Shown: in pieces, positions 7,914 through 17,116 of the stretch
How positions within the stretch are numbered: the stretch's first letter is position 1
Layout: each line of letters begins with the position of its first letter
Source of the DNA: Nocardioides aquaticus
GTDB taxonomy: Bacteria > Actinomycetota > Actinomycetes > Propionibacteriales > Nocardioidaceae
Direction of reading: 5' to 3'
NCBI RefSeq assembly: GCF_018459925.1
Contig: NZ_CP075371.1
Coordinates: 1,922,001-1,986,000 of the forward strand
DNA: 64,000 nucleotides
Position numbers and translations under genes: made by a program
Notes under the pieces: generated by a model
What the model was told of the DNA's origin: nothing
Databases searched by the model: none
Seen by the model: the letters and a program-made list of their open reading frames with translations, nothing else

Positions 7914-8894
7914 ATGACGACGATGACTCATGACGCACCGCAGGGGGTGCACGGCTCCCGGATGTCCGGCGGACTGGTGATCGCCCTGGTCTCGGCCCTG
8001 AGCTTCGGCCTCTCCGGTGCCGTGGGTCGCGGGCTGCTCGACGCCGGCTGGAGCTCCGGCGCGGTCACCCTGGTGCGGGTCGGGCTCGGCGCCGCGATCG
8101 TGCTGCCGATCGGGGTCCGGGCGCTGCACGGTCGGTGGCACCTGTTGCGGCGCAGTGCCGGCACCGTCGTGGCGTACGGCGTGCTCGGCGTCGCCGGGGC
8201 GCAGTTCTGCTACTTCTCGGCCATCCAGTACATGCAGGTCGGGCCGGCGCTGATGATCGAGTACACCGGCCCCGCCGCCGTCGTGGTCTGGATGTGGCTG
8301 CGCCACGGCCAGCGGCCCTCGCGGCTGACGTTCGCCGGTGCCGCCGTCGCGGGCGTCGGCCTCGTCCTGGTCCTCGACGTCGTCTCCGGCACCGACGTGA
8401 GCCTGGTCGGCGTGCTCTGGGCGCTCGGCGCGATGGTCGGCCTCGCGGCGTACTTCGTCATCTCCGGCTCCCACGACAACGGGTTGCCGCCGATGAGCCT
8501 GGCCGCGGGCGGCCTGGTCGTCGGCGGTGTGCTGCTCGGGGTGCTCGGGCTGGTCGGCCTGCTGCCGATGACCGGCACCACCGCCGACGCGGTCTACGAC
8601 GGCCGCGCGGTGGACTGGTGGGTGCCGCTGGTCGTGCTCGGCGTCTTCAGCGCCGCGGTCGCCTACGTCACCGGCATCGAGGCCAGCCGCCGGCTCGGCT
8701 CGCGCCTGGCCTCGTTCGTCGGGCTCACCGAGGTGCTGGCCGCCGTCGCCTTCGCCTGGCTGCTGCTGGACGAGCTGCCGGGCCCGCTCCAGCTGGCCGG
8801 CGGCGTCCTGGTGCTGGCCGGCGTGGTCGTGGTCAAGCTCGGCGAGCAGGACGTCGCCGCGGTCGTCGACCGGCCGGAGCCGACGCCGGCCTAG
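7914..8894 (+). CDS. EamA-family exporter (RhtA-like metabolite/amino-acid efflux)
   Basis: A 326-residue inner-membrane protein with ten predicted helices in two EamA halves (about 15-150 and 160-310). Typical segments are SALSFGLSGAVGRGLL, YFSAIQYMQVGPALMIEYTGP and LASFVGLTEVLAAVAFAWLLLDE. Members export threonine, homoserine or other small metabolites. ATG 7914 is chosen from the promoter spacing; the long upstream extension is antisense to the CGNR gene. The TAG stop at 8892-8894 directly abuts the 22-bp repeat array. Confidence 0.9.
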   Translation: MTTMTHDAPQGVHGSRMSGGLVIALVSALSFGLSGAVGRGLLDAGWSSGAVTLVRVGLGAAIVLPIGVRALHGRWHLLRRSAGTVVAYGVLGVAGAQFCYFSAIQYMQVGPALMIEYTGPAAVVVWMWLRHGQRPSRLTFAGAAVAGVGLVLVLDVVSGTDVSLVGVLWALGAMVGLAAYFVISGSHDNGLPPMSLAAGGLVVGGVLLGVLGLVGLLPMTGTTADAVYDGRAVDWWVPLVVLGVFSAAVAYVTGIEASRRLGSRLASFVGLTEVLAAVAFAWLLLDELPGPLQLAGGVLVLAGVVVVKLGEQDVAAVVDRPEPTPA

Positions 8895-8930
8895 GCGCCG
8901 GAAGCGTCACCTCGGGTGTCCGCGAGCGTC
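8895..8930. repeat. 22-bp repeat array, left fragment (split by the IS element)
   Basis: One full 22-bp unit (8895-8916) starts at the first base after the EamA stop. It is followed by 14 nt of a second unit (8917-8930) ending in CGTC, where the IS30 element begins. On the minus strand the conserved core reads GAGGTGACGCTTCCGG. See 10171-10204 and 27504-27569 for the rest and for a second array. Confidence 0.85.
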
Positions 8931-10170
8931 GGCGAATTCATGGGGTGGTCGCAACACCTGGCTTGTGGTCGGTCAGCAGGTTAGCGAAGACCTCTGCCGG
9001 TGTGAGGAACTTGAGTCGCTTACGAGGGCGGTTGTTGAGCTCCTTGGCCACCAGGGCCAGGTCATCGTGGGTGTGGACCGAGAGATCGGTGCCTTTGGGC
9101 AGGTACTCACGGATCAGGCCGTTGGTGTTCTCGTTGCTCGGGCGCTGCTGAGGGCTGTAGGGATCAGCGAAGTAGACATCGATCCCGCTCGCTGCAGCGA
9201 AGTCGGCATGGCGGGCCATCTCGACACCACGGTCCCAGGTCAGGGTCTTGGCGAACCAGGCCGGCAGCTTGCCCATCTCCTGGGCCAGCGCGGCCGCGAC
9301 CTTGTCCGCAGCCCACCCCTCGGGCAGGTGGACCAGAGTCAGGTACCCCGAGTGCCGCTCGACCACGGTGGCCACCGCAGAGTTCGAAGCCGTCGAGCCC
9401 TTGATCAGGTCGCCCTCGTGGTGCCCGGGCACCAACCTGCCCTTGACCTCCTCGGGCCGCTGATGGATCGAGACCGCCCCGACGATCCGCTCGTGCTTGT
9501 TGATGCGCTGCCCACGCGCACGGCGATGGGTCCTGCCGCTGCGTAGGTGCGACTTCAGCTCCCGGGTCAGCTCCCCGCGGGGATAGACGTACAAGGACTG
9601 GTAGATCGTCTCGGGGCTGATCCGCATGGACTCATCGTGGGGGAAACGCACCTGCAACCGCCCACTGATCTGCTCAGGTGAGAGCCGATGTTTGAGCATG
9701 TACCGCACCCAGGCAGCCAGCCGCGGGTCCGAGGCGATCTTGGAGGCCTTCGGTCGCCGCTGACGCTCCCAGGCCCGGGTATGGGCCGGGTGGGGCAGGT
9801 AGTGACCGGTCTTGTCATGGACGTTGCGGCGCAGCTCACGGCTGATCGTCGAGGGCGAGCGCCCCAGCCGCCGGCCAATCGCGCGCACCGAGATCCCGCC
9901 ATCGTGGAGCCGGGCGATCTCACACCGCTCGTCCTGGCTGAGGTAACGCGGGCCGTACTCGGCTGCTGCTGGTCTGGGCACACCACCGAGCCTGGCCAGC
10001 ATCCGCTGCACGGTCCGCACCGACACACCCGAACACTGTGCGATCACCTTCTGCTGCACACCACGACGCAACAAACAATGGATCAGATCAACCTGCTCGA
10101 CAGCCATCGGCGGAGTAGGCACGTTCTTCCCCTAGTCATCAGGGGTGTTGCGACATTCCTCTGAACCCGC
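8931..10170 (-). mobile_element. IS30-family insertion sequence, complete (about 1.24 kb)
   Basis: Imperfect terminal inverted repeats of about 27 bp: both ends share the inner core GTCGCAACACC (8948-8958 and the complement at 10144-10154) and a weaker outer part (about 9 of 16 matches). CGTC flanks both sides (8927-8930 and 10171-10174). Deleting 8931-10170 with one CGTC restores a perfect-length 22-bp repeat unit, which fixes the boundaries and the 4-bp target duplication. One intact transposase gene fills the element, so it may still be active. Confidence 0.85.
8938..10122 (-). CDS. IS30-family transposase
   Basis: A 394-residue transposase with N-terminal helix-turn-helix regions (VIAQCSGVSVRTVQRMLARLG; SVRAIGRRLGRSPSTISRELRRN near residues 75-95) and a C-terminal DDE integrase core: GHHEGDLIKG (first Asp), LTWDRGVEMARH (second Asp) and SNENTNGLIREYLPKGT (Glu). 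The length matches the family. The GTG start at 10122 has GGGGAA upstream; an internal ATG follows six codons later. The stop lies inside the left terminal repeat. Confidence 0.96.
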   Translation of the reverse strand: MPTPPMAVEQVDLIHCLLRRGVQQKVIAQCSGVSVRTVQRMLARLGGVPRPAAAEYGPRYLSQDERCEIARLHDGGISVRAIGRRLGRSPSTISRELRRNVHDKTGHYLPHPAHTRAWERQRRPKASKIASDPRLAAWVRYMLKHRLSPEQISGRLQVRFPHDESMRISPETIYQSLYVYPRGELTRELKSHLRSGRTHRRARGQRINKHERIVGAVSIHQRPEEVKGRLVPGHHEGDLIKGSTASNSAVATVVERHSGYLTLVHLPEGWAADKVAAALAQEMGKLPAWFAKTLTWDRGVEMARHADFAAASGIDVYFADPYSPQQRPSNENTNGLIREYLPKGTDLSVHTHDDLALVAKELNNRPRKRLKFLTPAEVFANLLTDHKPGVATTP

Positions 10171-10204
10171 CGTCATCTCGGCTGTCCGGAAGCGTCATCT
10201 CGGC
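10171..10204. repeat. 22-bp repeat array, right fragment
   Basis: The remaining 12 nt of the interrupted unit (10171-10182) are followed by one full unit (10183-10204) whose last base is the first base of the AI-2E permease stop (CTA). On the minus strand the full unit is identical in all 22 positions to the first unit of the array at 27504-27525. Confidence 0.85.
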
Positions 10205-11409
10205 TAGCGAGCGTCCTGGCGGCGCTGGACGACCTCGCGCAGGATGAGCATCACCGCGGCGGCCATCGGGATCGCCAGCAGCGCCCCGACCACCCCCAGC
10301 AGGGTCGCACCGACCAGGGCCGCGATCACCGCGACCGCGCCGGGGATGTCGACCGAGCGGGACATCACGCGGGGGTAGACCACGTAGTTCTCGAGCTGCT
10401 GGTAGATCAGGAAGAAGATGACGCACGCGACGCCGGTGCGGACGTCGGTGGCGAAGCCGATCGCGCTGACCACGACCGCGCCGAGGGTGGCGCCGATCAT
10501 CGGGATGACGTCGAGCAGCGCCACCACGAACGCCAGCGCCACGGCGTACTCGGCCAGGCCGACCAGGAGCAGGAAGACCAGGGAGACCAGGCCGGCTGTC
10601 AGCGCGACCACGAACGCACCGCCGACGTAGCCGCCGATGTCGGCCACGACGCGGTCGCCGAGCCGGCTGAACCGTTCGCGGCGCGAGGCCGGCACCAGGC
10701 CGTAGAGCGACCGCTTCGTGCGGTGCAACGACGCCAGGAAGTACAGCGTCAGGACGAGCACGATGAAGACGTTGAACAGCGAGCTGAGCACCCGCATCCC
10801 GAACCCCAGGACGCCCCCGAAGACCGGGCCGACGAAGTCCCCGTCGGCGATGTAGCCCTGGACGTTGCCGATGATGTCGTACTCGTCGTCGAGGGCCTGG
10901 ATGCGCGGGCTGCCCTGGAGCCGGTCGAGCCACCCCGGGGCGCTGGTGGTGATCGCCACGACCTGGTCGGCGATGACGGGCACGATCGCGAGCACGAACA
11001 GCGACAGCACGCCGATCACGCCGACCGTCACCACCAGCACGGAGGGTCCGCGGCGCACGCCGTGCCGCTCCAGCCACTCGACGATCGGGTTCAGACCGGC
11101 GGCGAGGAAGAGCGAGACGACGACCAGGACCAGCACGGACTGGATCGTGTAGAGCGCGAATCCCAGCAGCAGGGCGGTCAGCAGACCGAGGCCGCCGACC
11201 AGCCCGACGTAGAACGGCGAGTGCCGCTCGAAGGGGCGGCCCGGCTCGCCGAGGGTGCGCACGGCCAGCGCCTCGGCCCCGCTCACGTCCTCGGTCGGGG
11301 CCTCGGTCGGGTCCTGGGTCGGGTCCGGCGCCTCGTCGGCGCCTGCCGGGGGAGCGGGGGACCCGCCCGCGGCGTCCTGGCCGGGCGACGCGGACGGGTC
11401 CAGGGTCAC
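10204..11409 (-). CDS. AI-2E-family (TqsA/YdiK-like) membrane permease
   Basis: A 401-residue protein. Residues 1-62 are disordered and rich in Pro, Asp, Glu and Ala. Eight or so membrane segments follow, with the family layout: two N-terminal pairs, the amphipathic linker WLDRLQGSPRIQALDDEYDI, and the C-terminal block VALLDVIPMIGATLGAVV...FLIYQQLENYVVYPRVM. Relatives export signalling molecules or take part in ion transport; the substrate is unknown. Its start overlaps the stop of the coiled-coil gene by 4 bp (ATGA), so the pair is coupled. Confidence 0.9.
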   Translation of the reverse strand: MTLDPSASPGQDAAGGSPAPPAGADEAPDPTQDPTEAPTEDVSGAEALAVRTLGEPGRPFERHSPFYVGLVGGLGLLTALLLGFALYTIQSVLVLVVVSLFLAAGLNPIVEWLERHGVRRGPSVLVVTVGVIGVLSLFVLAIVPVIADQVVAITTSAPGWLDRLQGSPRIQALDDEYDIIGNVQGYIADGDFVGPVFGGVLGFGMRVLSSLFNVFIVLVLTLYFLASLHRTKRSLYGLVPASRRERFSRLGDRVVADIGGYVGGAFVVALTAGLVSLVFLLLVGLAEYAVALAFVVALLDVIPMIGATLGAVVVSAIGFATDVRTGVACVIFFLIYQQLENYVVYPRVMSRSVDIPGAVAVIAALVGATLLGVVGALLAIPMAAAVMLILREVVQRRQDAR

Positions 11410-12695
11410 GACTTCTTCGTGCTCCCGGCTGCGGGGGTCGCGGGAGCGGCCTGCTCGGCGGCCGGGGTCTCGTCGTCGTCGGAGAACCCGGAGATGACGT
11501 CGCGCAGCGAGGCCAGCTGGGCGGTGATCGCGTCGCGGCGCTTGCTGAGCCGGCTGACCTCCATCTTCAGCGTCTCGACCTGGCGCTCGAGGTCGGCGTC
11601 GCCGGCGGCGCGCACCGAGTCGGCCTGGCTGCGGGCCGCGGCCACGACCTGCTCGGCCTCGCGGCGCGCCCGGTGGAGCAGCGCCTCCGCGTCCTTCTGC
11701 GACGAGGCGCGGTGCTCGGTCGTCTGGCGGGTGGCCTGGGCGGCGCGCTGCTCGGCGGCGTTCGCGCGCTCCTCGGCCTCCTCGACCAGCCGGCGGGTCT
11801 CGGCCGTCGCGCTGTTGTGGTGGTCGGTGGCCTCGCGGGCCAGCCGCTCCTTCTCGACCGCCAGCGCGCGACGGGCCTCCTGGACCTCGCGGTCGGCGCC
11901 GGCACGGGCCTGCTCGGCCTCCCGGGTCGCCGCGGTCCGCAGCTCGCCGGCCTCCTGCTGGGCGGCCAGGCGGACCTGGTCGGCCTCCCGCTTGGCGGCG
12001 GCCACCAGGTCGGCGGCCTCGGCGCGGGCCAGGTTGCGCTCCTGCTCGGCGTCGGCGGTCATCCTCGACCGGGTCTCGTCGAGCTCCCCGATCTGCACGG
12101 TGCGCATGTCCTCGGCCTCGCGGGCGGCCTCGGCGCGGATGGCCTCACCGTTGCGGGCGGCCTGCTCGCGGATGTCGTGGGCGTCCTTGAGGGCCTGCTC
12201 GCGGATCTCGTCGGCCTCCTCCTCGGCCAGGCGGAGCAGGGCGCTGGCGCGGCCGCCGAGCCCGGAGTAGGACGGGGTGCGCTGCTCGGCGAGCTCCTCG
12301 CGCGCGGCGGCGAGGTCGGCCTGCAGGGTGCCGAGCTGCTGCTCGGCCCGCGCCAGGCCCGACGTGGCGGCAGCGTGCTCGGTGACCAGGCGACCGACCT
12401 GCAGGTCGACGGCGTCCTTGTCGTAGCCGCCACGCCGCACCGCCGGGAAGGTCGGTCGGGCGGGCGGGGCGGTCCGGCCCGCGGGCGCGGGCGCGGTGGG
12501 CCGCGACGTCGGGGCCGCGGTCGCCTGCTGGGCGCCCGTCGGGGTCTGGTCGGCGGTGGGCCGGGAGGCCCGGACCGCCGGGATCCGCTGCGTGGACTCG
12601 ACGTCGGGCGCGTTGTCGGCGCGTCCGGGACCCTCCGGGGGGCCCTGGTCGACGTCGGGCTCCTGGTCGAAGATGGACAGTCCCTGGTCGCTCAT
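11406..12695 (-). CDS. Long coiled-coil protein, DivIVA/scaffold-like, function unknown
   Basis: A 429-residue cytoplasmic protein. It has a Pro/Ala/Thr-rich, likely disordered N-terminus (1-100), then a DivIVA-like motif VRRGGYDKDAVDLQVGRLV (about 100-120), then almost 270 residues of Ala/Glu/Arg-rich coiled coil without breaks. The ATG at 12695 has AGAGG 9 nt upstream; longer frames read into unrelated sequence. The FxxxxxGYDxxxVD-like motif resembles actinobacterial polar-growth scaffolds such as FilP, Scy or Wag31, but no membrane-binding loop is evident. It is coupled to the AI-2E permease and may position it. Confidence 0.75.
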   Translation of the reverse strand: MSDQGLSIFDQEPDVDQGPPEGPGRADNAPDVESTQRIPAVRASRPTADQTPTGAQQATAAPTSRPTAPAPAGRTAPPARPTFPAVRRGGYDKDAVDLQVGRLVTEHAAATSGLARAEQQLGTLQADLAAAREELAEQRTPSYSGLGGRASALLRLAEEEADEIREQALKDAHDIREQAARNGEAIRAEAAREAEDMRTVQIGELDETRSRMTADAEQERNLARAEAADLVAAAKREADQVRLAAQQEAGELRTAATREAEQARAGADREVQEARRALAVEKERLAREATDHHNSATAETRRLVEEAEERANAAEQRAAQATRQTTEHRASSQKDAEALLHRARREAEQVVAAARSQADSVRAAGDADLERQVETLKMEVSRLSKRRDAITAQLASLRDVISGFSDDDETPAAEQAAPATPAAGSTKKS

Positions 12696-12887
12696 CTGGC
12701 AGCACCTCTTGTCAGCGTCGTGGCGCGGACCGGCCCGCCCGCAGACCCCATGATGCGGGATCGGGCCCGACCGCGCAGCCAGTGAGGCCCACGACACGCC
12801 CGGAGGAAAAGTCGCACCCGCCGAGCGGCGTGCGTCCGGTGCCGCCCCGACCTGCGCGGACGTCCGCCCGCGCGGCTCCCCGGGCGG

Positions 12888-12932
12888 CGACCACCCGGTC
12901 CGCGTCGTCTTGCCAGGCGGACCGGGTGGTCG
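12888..12932 (-). terminator. Terminator hairpin after crotonyl-CoA reductase
   Basis: A 16-bp perfect stem (12888-12903 with 12917-12932) around a 13-nt loop, 23 nt past the ccrA stop. The rest of the 259-bp gap upstream of the coiled-coil gene holds no visible gene. Confidence 0.75.
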
Positions 12933-12954
12933 TCGTCGGTGCTGCGGAGGGGGG

Positions 12955-14292
12955 TCAGACCCCGCGGAAGCGGTTGATCGCGGTGAGGTGCTGCTCGCGC
13001 ATCTCGGGGTCGCGCACGCCCAGACCCTCCTCAGGGGCCAGGCAGAGCACGCCGACCTTGCCCTGGTGCAGGTTGTGGTGCACGTCCAGCGCGGCCTGGC
13101 CCACGTCCTCGAGGGCGTAGGTGCGCGACAGCGTGGGGTGGATCATCCCCTTCGCGATCAGCCGGTTCGCCTCGAACGACTCGCGGTAGTTGGCGAAGTG
13201 GCTGGAGATGATCCGCTTGAGGTTCATCCACAGGTAGCGGTTGTCGTACTCGTGCATGTAGCCCGACGTGGAGGCGCAGGTGGTGATCGTGCCGCCCTTG
13301 CGCGTCACGTAGACGCTCGCGCCGAACGTCTCGCGGCCCGGGTGCTCGAAGACGATGTCGATGTCCTCGCCGCCGGTCAGCTCGCGGATCTTCGAGCCCA
13401 GGCGCTTCCACTCCCGCGGGTCCTGGGTGTGCGGGTCCTTCCAGAACCGGTAGTCCTCCTCGGAACGGTCGATGACCAGCTCGGCACCCATGCTGCGGCA
13501 GATGTCGGCCTTCTCCGGGCTGGACACGACACAGACCGGGGTGGCGCCGCCGTTGAGGGCGTACTGCGTGGCGAAGCCGCCGAGACCGCCGGAGGCGCCC
13601 CAGATCAGCACGTTGTCGCCCTGCTTCATGTCGCCGCCGTTGCGCGAGACCAGCTGGCGGTAGGCGGTGGAGTTGACCAGCCCGGGGGAGGCGGCCTCCT
13701 CCCAGGTCAGGTGGGCCGGCTTGGGCATCAGCTGGTTGGCCTTGACCAGGGCGACCTCGGCGAGGCCGCCGAAGTTGGTCTCGAAGCCCCAGATCCGCTG
13801 CTCGGGGTCGAGCATCGTGTCGCCGTGGCCGTCGGGCGACTCGAGCTCGACCGACAGGCAGTGCGCGACGACCTCGCGGCCGGGCTCCCACAGGTGCACG
13901 CCGGGGCCGACGGCCAGCACGACGCCGGACAGGTCGGAGCCGACCACGTGGTACGGCAGGTCGTGGCGCTTCGAGAGCGGCGACATCCGGCCGTACCGCT
14001 CGAGGAAGCCGAAGGTCGAGACCGGCTCGAAGATCGAGGTCCACACGGTGTTGTAGTTGATCGCGGAGGCCATCACGGCCACCAGCGCCTCGCCCGGGCC
14101 GAGCTCGGGCAGCGGGACGTCGTCGAGGTGCAGCGAGCGGCGGGGGTCCTTCTCCTTCGCCGTCAGCCCCTCGAACATGTCCACCTCGTCCTTGTGGACC
14201 GTCACGCCCCGGTAGGACTCGGGCATGGTCAGGCTGGCGAAGTCACCGGTGGTGGCGTCACCGGCGGCGATCGCGTCGAGGATGTTCTGCAC
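12955..14292 (-). CDS. ccrA: Crotonyl-CoA carboxylase/reductase
   Basis: A 445-residue medium-chain dehydrogenase/reductase that reduces crotonyl-CoA with NADPH, with carboxylation to ethylmalonyl-CoA in the full Ccr enzymes. Diagnostic features: AINYNTVWTSIFEP, HVVGSDLSGVV, VNSTAYRQLV, the NADPH-binding loop WGASGGLGGFATQ (about 215-227), FEHPGRETFG, and the C-terminal SRTYALEDVGQAA. The GTG at 14290-14292 has AAGGAG at 14298-14303, so the longer upstream frame is rejected. No mutase lies next to it, so whether it feeds the ethylmalonyl-CoA pathway or supplies extender units is open. Confidence 0.95.
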   Translation of the reverse strand: MQNILDAIAAGDATTGDFASLTMPESYRGVTVHKDEVDMFEGLTAKEKDPRRSLHLDDVPLPELGPGEALVAVMASAINYNTVWTSIFEPVSTFGFLERYGRMSPLSKRHDLPYHVVGSDLSGVVLAVGPGVHLWEPGREVVAHCLSVELESPDGHGDTMLDPEQRIWGFETNFGGLAEVALVKANQLMPKPAHLTWEEAASPGLVNSTAYRQLVSRNGGDMKQGDNVLIWGASGGLGGFATQYALNGGATPVCVVSSPEKADICRSMGAELVIDRSEEDYRFWKDPHTQDPREWKRLGSKIRELTGGEDIDIVFEHPGRETFGASVYVTRKGGTITTCASTSGYMHEYDNRYLWMNLKRIISSHFANYRESFEANRLIAKGMIHPTLSRTYALEDVGQAALDVHHNLHQGKVGVLCLAPEEGLGVRDPEMREQHLTAINRFRGV

Positions 14293-14461
14293 GGCGTCTC
14301 CTTGGCAGGGGGCGGGTCGGGGTGGGGCGAAGATACCCATGAGTAACCTGCGGGCGGCACCCGATGTGCCCTACGTCTCACCGACCCGGACGGCCCGATC
14401 CTGGCCCGACCAGGTTGGCGCCTCGTCGGTCGTGCCCTCGTCGAGCCGGGTCCGAAGTCCC

Positions 14462-14467
14462 TAGGGT
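14462..14467 (+). promoter_or_regulatory. -10 box of the pxp operon
   Basis: TAGGGT, then 6 nt, then ATG 14474. All downstream genes overlap or nearly touch, so this promoter probably drives four genes. Confidence 0.5.
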
Positions 14468-14473
14468 GGCCCG

Positions 14474-15688
14474 ATGACCAGCACGACCCCGGACGTACCG
14501 GCGACGTCCTCACGGGCGGCCCGCTCCGCCCTCCTCGGTGCGGTGTTCCTGATGGCGACGTCCGCGATCGGGCCCGGCTTCATCACCCAGACGGCCACCT
14601 ACACGGTCTCGCTCGGCGCCGCGTTCGCCTGCGCCATCGCGATCTCGCTGCTCGTCGACGTGGCGGTCCAGATGAACGTGTGGCGCGTGATCGGGGTCAG
14701 CGGCCGACGCGCGCAGGAGCTCGGCAACGACGTGCTGCCCGGCGTCGGGTGGGTGCTGGCCCTGCTCGTGGTCTCGGGCGGCTTCGTGTTCAACATCGGC
14801 AACGTCGCCGGCAGCGGCCTCGGCACCCAGGCGATGCTGGGGGTGGAGCCGCGCGTGGGCGGGGCCGTCTCGGCGGCGCTGGCCGTCGCGGTCTTCCTGT
14901 CCCACCGGGCCGGGGTCGCCCTGGACCGGGTCGTGGTGGTGCTGGGGCTGCTGATGATCGTGGCCACGGGGGCCGTGGCGGTGACCTCCGCACCACCGGT
15001 CGGCGACGTGCTGCGTCAGACCGTCGCCCCGGACACCTTCGACGTGGTGGCCGTGACGACGATCATCGGCGGCACCGTCGGCGGCTACATCACCTACGCC
15101 GGCGCCCACCGCATGCTGGCCTCGGGGCGCACCGGGCCCGAGCACGCGGGGGCCGTGGCGCGCAGCTCGGTGGTCAGCATCCTGGTCACGGGTGCGATGC
15201 GGGTGCTGCTCTTCCTGGCCATCCTCGGCGTGGTCGCGGGGGGTGCGGAGCTGTCGACCGACGACCCGGCCGGGTCGGCCTTCGAGGCGGCCGCGGGCGC
15301 GGCCGGGCTGCGGGTGTTCGGGCTCGTGCTGTGGGCGGCCGCGCTGACCTCGATCATCGGCGCGGCCTACACCTCGGTCTCGTTCCTGACCACCGATCGG
15401 ACCTCGGAGCGGAGGCGCTCGCTGCTGACCGTGGTCTTCATCGTGCTCAGCGCCGGCGTCTTCGTGGTCGTCGAGCAGGCGCCGACCACCCTGCTCGTCT
15501 TCGCCGGCACCTTCAACGGCCTGATCCTGCCGCTCGGCTTCGGGGTCCTGCTGTACGTCGCCTGGCGGCGACGCGACCTGCTGCGCGGCTACCGCTACCC
15601 GCGCTGGCTGCTCCTCGCCGGCGTCCTGGCCTGGCTGCTGACCCTCTACCTGGGCTACCAGGCCCTGGTGTCGCTGGGGGACCTGTGA
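14474..15688 (+). CDS. NRAMP-like transporter of the YcsG type, linked to 5-oxoprolinase
   Basis: A 404-residue membrane protein with eleven hydrophobic segments. NRAMP-fold signatures appear at [17 protein letters not shown] (first helix) and in [16 protein letters not shown] (helix 6 region). Metal-site residues of true NRAMP proteins (DPGN) are changed, here SAIGPGF. In Bacillus, ycsG sits next to the 5-oxoprolinase genes in the same way. It is therefore more likely to bring in 5-oxoproline or a related compound than metal; this is inference from context. Its TGA overlaps the pxpA GTG by 4 bp. Confidence 0.82.
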   Translation: MTSTTPDVPATSSRAARSALLGAVFLMATSAIGPGFITQTATYTVSLGAAFACAIAISLLVDVAVQMNVWRVIGVSGRRAQELGNDVLPGVGWVLALLVVSGGFVFNIGNVAGSGLGTQAMLGVEPRVGGAVSAALAVAVFLSHRAGVALDRVVVVLGLLMIVATGAVAVTSAPPVGDVLRQTVAPDTFDVVAVTTIIGGTVGGYITYAGAHRMLASGRTGPEHAGAVARSSVVSILVTGAMRVLLFLAILGVVAGGAELSTDDPAGSAFEAAAGAAGLRVFGLVLWAAALTSIIGAAYTSVSFLTTDRTSERRRSLLTVVFIVLSAGVFVVVEQAPTTLLVFAGTFNGLILPLGFGVLLYVAWRRRDLLRGYRYPRWLLLAGVLAWLLTLYLGYQALVSLGDL

Positions 15689-16446
15689 GCGCCCGGGTGG
15701 ACCTGAACGCCGACGTGGGCGAGGGCTTCGGCCGCTGGACGCTCGGCGACGACGAGGCCGTGCTGAGCCTGGTCAGCAGCGCCAACGTCGCCTGCGGCTT
15801 CCACGCCGGCGACCCGGTCACCCTGCGTCGCTGCTGCGAGCTGGCGGCGGCGCGCGGGGTGGTGGTCGGGGCGCAGGTCGGCTACCGCGACCTGGCCGGC
15901 TTCGGGCGGCGCTTCCTCGACGTCGACCCGGCCGAGCTGACCGCCGAGGTCGTCTACCAGGTCGGCGCGCTCGAGGCCCTGGCCCGGGTGGCCGGCACCC
16001 GGGTGGCCTACGTCAAGCCGCACGGTGCGCTCTACAACGCCACGGTGCACCACGCGGCGCAGGCCCGGGCCGTGGTCGAGGCCGTCGCGGCGTACGACCG
16101 GTCCCTGCCGCTGCTGGGCCTGCCGGGCTCGCTGCTGCTCGCCGAGGCCGAGCGGGCCGGGCTGCGCACGGTGCGGGAGGCCTTCGGCGACCGCGGCTAC
16201 ACGCCCGAGGGGACGCTCGTGCCGCGCTCGCAGCCCGGGGCGGTGCTGGAGGACCCCGACGAGGTCGCCGCGCGCGTGCTGCGGATGGTCCGGGAGGGCG
16301 AGGTGGTCGCCGTCGACGGCTCCGTGGTCGCGGTGGAGGCGGAGTCGGTCTGCCTGCACGGCGACAGTCCCGGCGCCGTCGCCATGGCCCGGGCCGTGCG
16401 TGCCGCCCTCGCCGACGCCGGCGTCGCCGTGACGGCCTTCGCGTGA
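15685..16446 (+). CDS. pxpA: 5-oxoprolinase subunit A (LamB/YcsF family)
   Basis: A 253-residue subunit of ATP-dependent 5-oxoprolinase, which opens 5-oxoproline to glutamate. Clear family motifs: [12 protein letters not shown] (residues 5-16), [53 protein letters not shown] and [11 protein letters not shown]. The GTG start overlaps the upstream stop (GTGA). Members normally act as a PxpABC complex, and all three genes are present here in order. Confidence 0.96.
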   Translation: MSARVDLNADVGEGFGRWTLGDDEAVLSLVSSANVACGFHAGDPVTLRRCCELAAARGVVVGAQVGYRDLAGFGRRFLDVDPAELTAEVVYQVGALEALARVAGTRVAYVKPHGALYNATVHHAAQARAVVEAVAAYDRSLPLLGLPGSLLLAEAERAGLRTVREAFGDRGYTPEGTLVPRSQPGAVLEDPDEVAARVLRMVREGEVVAVDGSVVAVEAESVCLHGDSPGAVAMARAVRAALADAGVAVTAFA

Positions 16447-16456
16447 GGGTGTGGAC

Positions 16457-17116
16457 GTGAGGGTGCGGGCCTACGGCGACCGCGCCGTCCTGGTCGAGCT
16501 CGCCACGACCCAGGAGGCCGTGGACTGGGCGGCCGGGCTCGAGACCCTGCTCGGCAGCGCCGCCGGGGCCGGAGGGGCCGAGCAGCTGGAGCAGGTCGTG
16601 CCGGCCGCGCGCAGCGTGCTCGTGGTGGCACGCGACGGCGTCCCGGTCGTCGAGGTGCGCCGCCTCCTCGACCGCGTCGAGCCCCGTCCCGCCGCCGCGA
16701 GCGACGAGGGCGACGTCCTGGAGGTGCCGACGGTCTACGACGGCGAGGACCTCGCCGACGTCGCGTCGCTGACCGGTCTCACCGAGGAGCAGGTCGTGGC
16801 CGCCCACACCGGTCAGACCTGGCGGGTCGCCTTCGCGGGCTTCGCCCCGGGCTTCGGCTACCTGCTCGGGGAGGACGACCGGCTCCACGTCCCGCGTCGC
16901 GACGAACCGCGGACCCGGGTGCCGGAGGGGTCGGTGGGCCTGGCCGGGGCGTACTCCGGGGTCTACCCGACGGCGTCGCCCGGCGGGTGGCAGCTGCTCG
17001 GCCGTACGGACCTGGTCCTCTGGGACGTCGACCGCGACCCGCCCGCCCTGCTGCGCCCCGGTGTGCGGGTGCGGTTCGTCGACGTCGGCGGTGCCGCGGG
17101 CGGTGGCGGCGCGTGA
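16457..17116 (+). CDS. pxpB: 5-oxoprolinase subunit B (KipI/PxpB, allophanate hydrolase subunit 1-like)
   Basis: A 219-residue protein beginning VRVRAYGDRAVLVEL. It has the carboxyltransferase domain 1 features VPTVYDGEDLADVA, GFAPGFGYL and SVGLAGAYSGVYPTASPGGW. GTG 16457 is chosen because GAGGG lies 7 nt before it; GTG 16451 is possible and adds two residues. Ten nt separate it from pxpA, and it overlaps pxpC by 4 bp. Confidence 0.94.
   Translation: MRVRAYGDRAVLVELATTQEAVDWAAGLETLLGSAAGAGGAEQLEQVVPAARSVLVVARDGVPVVEVRRLLDRVEPRPAAASDEGDVLEVPTVYDGEDLADVASLTGLTEEQVVAAHTGQTWRVAFAGFAPGFGYLLGEDDRLHVPRRDEPRTRVPEGSVGLAGAYSGVYPTASPGGWQLLGRTDLVLWDVDRDPPALLRPGVRVRFVDVGGAAGGGGA

Noticed and set aside
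8936..10158. ATTC as the target duplication of the IS30 element
   Set aside because: It would give unequal terminal repeats. CGTC at 8927 and 10171 restores a full 22-bp unit and aligns the ends better.
10205..10226. A fourth 22-bp unit inside the end of the AI-2E gene (GACGCTCGC)
   Set aside because: The shared GACGCT is out of register by 3 bp, so it is probably coincidence.
12696..12954. Riboswitch or small RNA in the gap between ccrA and the coiled-coil gene
   Set aside because: Apart from the terminator hairpin no conserved structure or motif was recognised.
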